Assembly: GCA_040882465.1 (NCBI GenBank)
Contig: JBBEBG010000020.1
Span: forward strand, 1-64,000
Length of the DNA: 64,000 nt
Direction of reading: 5' to 3'
Source of the DNA: Gemmatimonadota bacterium
GTDB lineage: Bacteria > Gemmatimonadota > Gemmatimonadetes > Longimicrobiales > Gaopeijiaceae
Within the stretch, counting starts at the first letter, position 1; each line of letters opens with the position of its first letter. Positions 63,604-64,000 of the stretch are shown one piece after another. The position numbers were made by a program, and so were the translations under genes. Below the pieces are notes generated by a model, which was not told the DNA's origin, did no database searches, and saw nothing but the letters and a program-made list of their open reading frames with translations.

Positions 63604-63855
63604 ATGCCCGCGGCTGCGATTGAAGAGTTCCTGAGGTCCCGACTCGGATCGAAGGGCCGGGAGATGGTCATCGAGCCCGATCAGTCCCTCTTCGAGCTCG
63701 GAGTGCTCGACTCCCTGGCCTTCTTCCAGTTGATCCAATTCGTCGAGGAGCAGTTCCACTTTTCGATCGAACCTTCCGAGGTCGTTCCGGAGAACTTCGA
63801 GACCCTCGAACGCATTACCGGATTCGTTCGCCGGAAGCGCGAGACCGGCTCATAG
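63604..63855 (+). CDS. acyl carrier protein
   Basis: An 83-residue ACP/PCP-type carrier. The phosphopantetheine attachment Ser37 is in ELGVLDSLAFFQL, with helix I (IEEFLRSRL) and helix III after it (FSIEPSEVVPENFETLERI). The D-S-L order and following Ala-Phe-Phe suit a stand-alone carrier for a small acid. Probably co-transcribed with halogenase-like protein 2 and the next gene. Confidence 0.9.
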   Translation: MPAAAIEEFLRSRLGSKGREMVIEPDQSLFELGVLDSLAFFQLIQFVEEQFHFSIEPSEVVPENFETLERITGFVRRKRETGS

Positions 63856-63921
63856 GGGCCGGGGCCGCGAGGGCAGTCACGGCTTCGCGCACTTCCGAAG
63901 ATGCTTTACGGAGAAGCACAT

Positions 63922-64000
63922 ATGAGTTCGCTGGGCTGGAAGTTATGGCACGCGTCGCCGGCAACTCTGGTGGAAGGCATGCGCAGCCGCCTGAGGAAGG
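63922..64000 (+). CDS. start of an unassigned gene (partial at window end)
   Basis: An ATG after GGAGAAGCACAT, a good ribosome-binding site, begins MSSLGWKLWHASPATLVEG and runs off the window after 26 codons. Too short to assign. Being 66 bp after the acyl carrier protein, it is likely the next enzyme of the same cluster, for example an activating ligase. Confidence 0.5.
   Translation, partial: MSSLGWKLWHASPATLVEGMRSRLRK

Noticed and set aside
1-64000. tRNA, rRNA or CRISPR array
   Set aside because: Short GGTTCGA-like words occur (for example near 15056 and 44696), but no cloverleaf, no rRNA signature and no regularly spaced direct repeats were found.

Overview
The window is high-GC DNA from a Gram-negative bacterium. 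Kdo synthesis genes (kdsA, kdsB), lipoproteins with lipoboxes and exported haem proteins all point to an outer membrane. Tightly packed genes with ATGA, GTGA and TTGA overlaps, a DUF305/LVIVD pair, a PQQ-type sugar dehydrogenase fused to cytochrome c and a carboxypeptidase-regulatory/beta-propeller lipoprotein would suit Gemmatimonadota or a neighbouring phylum. That placement is an inference from gene content; no rRNA or tRNA gene is visible.

Layout. (1) 1-2.2 kb: a G-rich minisatellite, then an ECF sigma factor/anti-sigma pair followed by an exported PDZ protein. (2) 3.2-14 kb: ordinary envelope and metabolic genes: propeller lipoproteins, acyl-CoA dehydrogenase, DUF305 and LVIVD proteins, an M48 peptidase, and a cytochrome c/copper monooxygenase-like protein. 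(3) 14-17.2 kb: an exported SDR, a gutted rmlA, intact rmlB, and a truncated frameshifted second copy of the SDR. (4) 17.2-22.7 kb: uppP, a methyltransferase, and kdsA, a CBS-pair gene and kdsB in one overlapping operon, divergent from a LIC12162-family transferase. (5) 22.8-58 kb: a surface-polysaccharide island with glycosyltransferases, nucleotide-sugar epimerases, two TIGR04396-type proteins, two ABC exporters (one broken), a nonulosonate block (neuB, a neuA-phosphatase fusion, a PtmA-like SDR, a Gfo/Idh oxidoreductase), three insertion sequences and several gene remnants. (6) 58-60.3 kb: purD and mutM, which look like the chromosomal flank of the island. (7) 60.3-64 kb: two paralogous, divergently oriented proteins with flavin-dependent halogenase motifs, an acyl carrier protein and the start of another gene; this cluster continues past the window.

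Working together. Kdo genes, uppP, the ABC exporter, rmlB, the epimerases and the glycosyltransferases are consistent with building and exporting a lipid-linked surface glycan that contains an acidic nine-carbon sugar. The most notable structural feature is that the island holds two diverged copies of several genes. One copy of each pair is usually intact. The other is interrupted by an IS, frameshifted, or reduced to a short tail. Pairs are: LIC12162 transferase 21.3/43.3 kb; ABC transporter 22.9/52.3 kb; TIGR04396 40.8/50.9 kb; GT-A transferase 38.2/56.8 kb; GT4 39.1/57.9 kb; the 55.7 kb dinucleotide-binding-like gene with a fragment at 26.7 kb; and CBS/kdsB 19.2-20.3 kb with a fragment at 43.0 kb. 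The strongest candidate for new biochemistry is the twin-halogenase/carrier-protein cluster at the right end.
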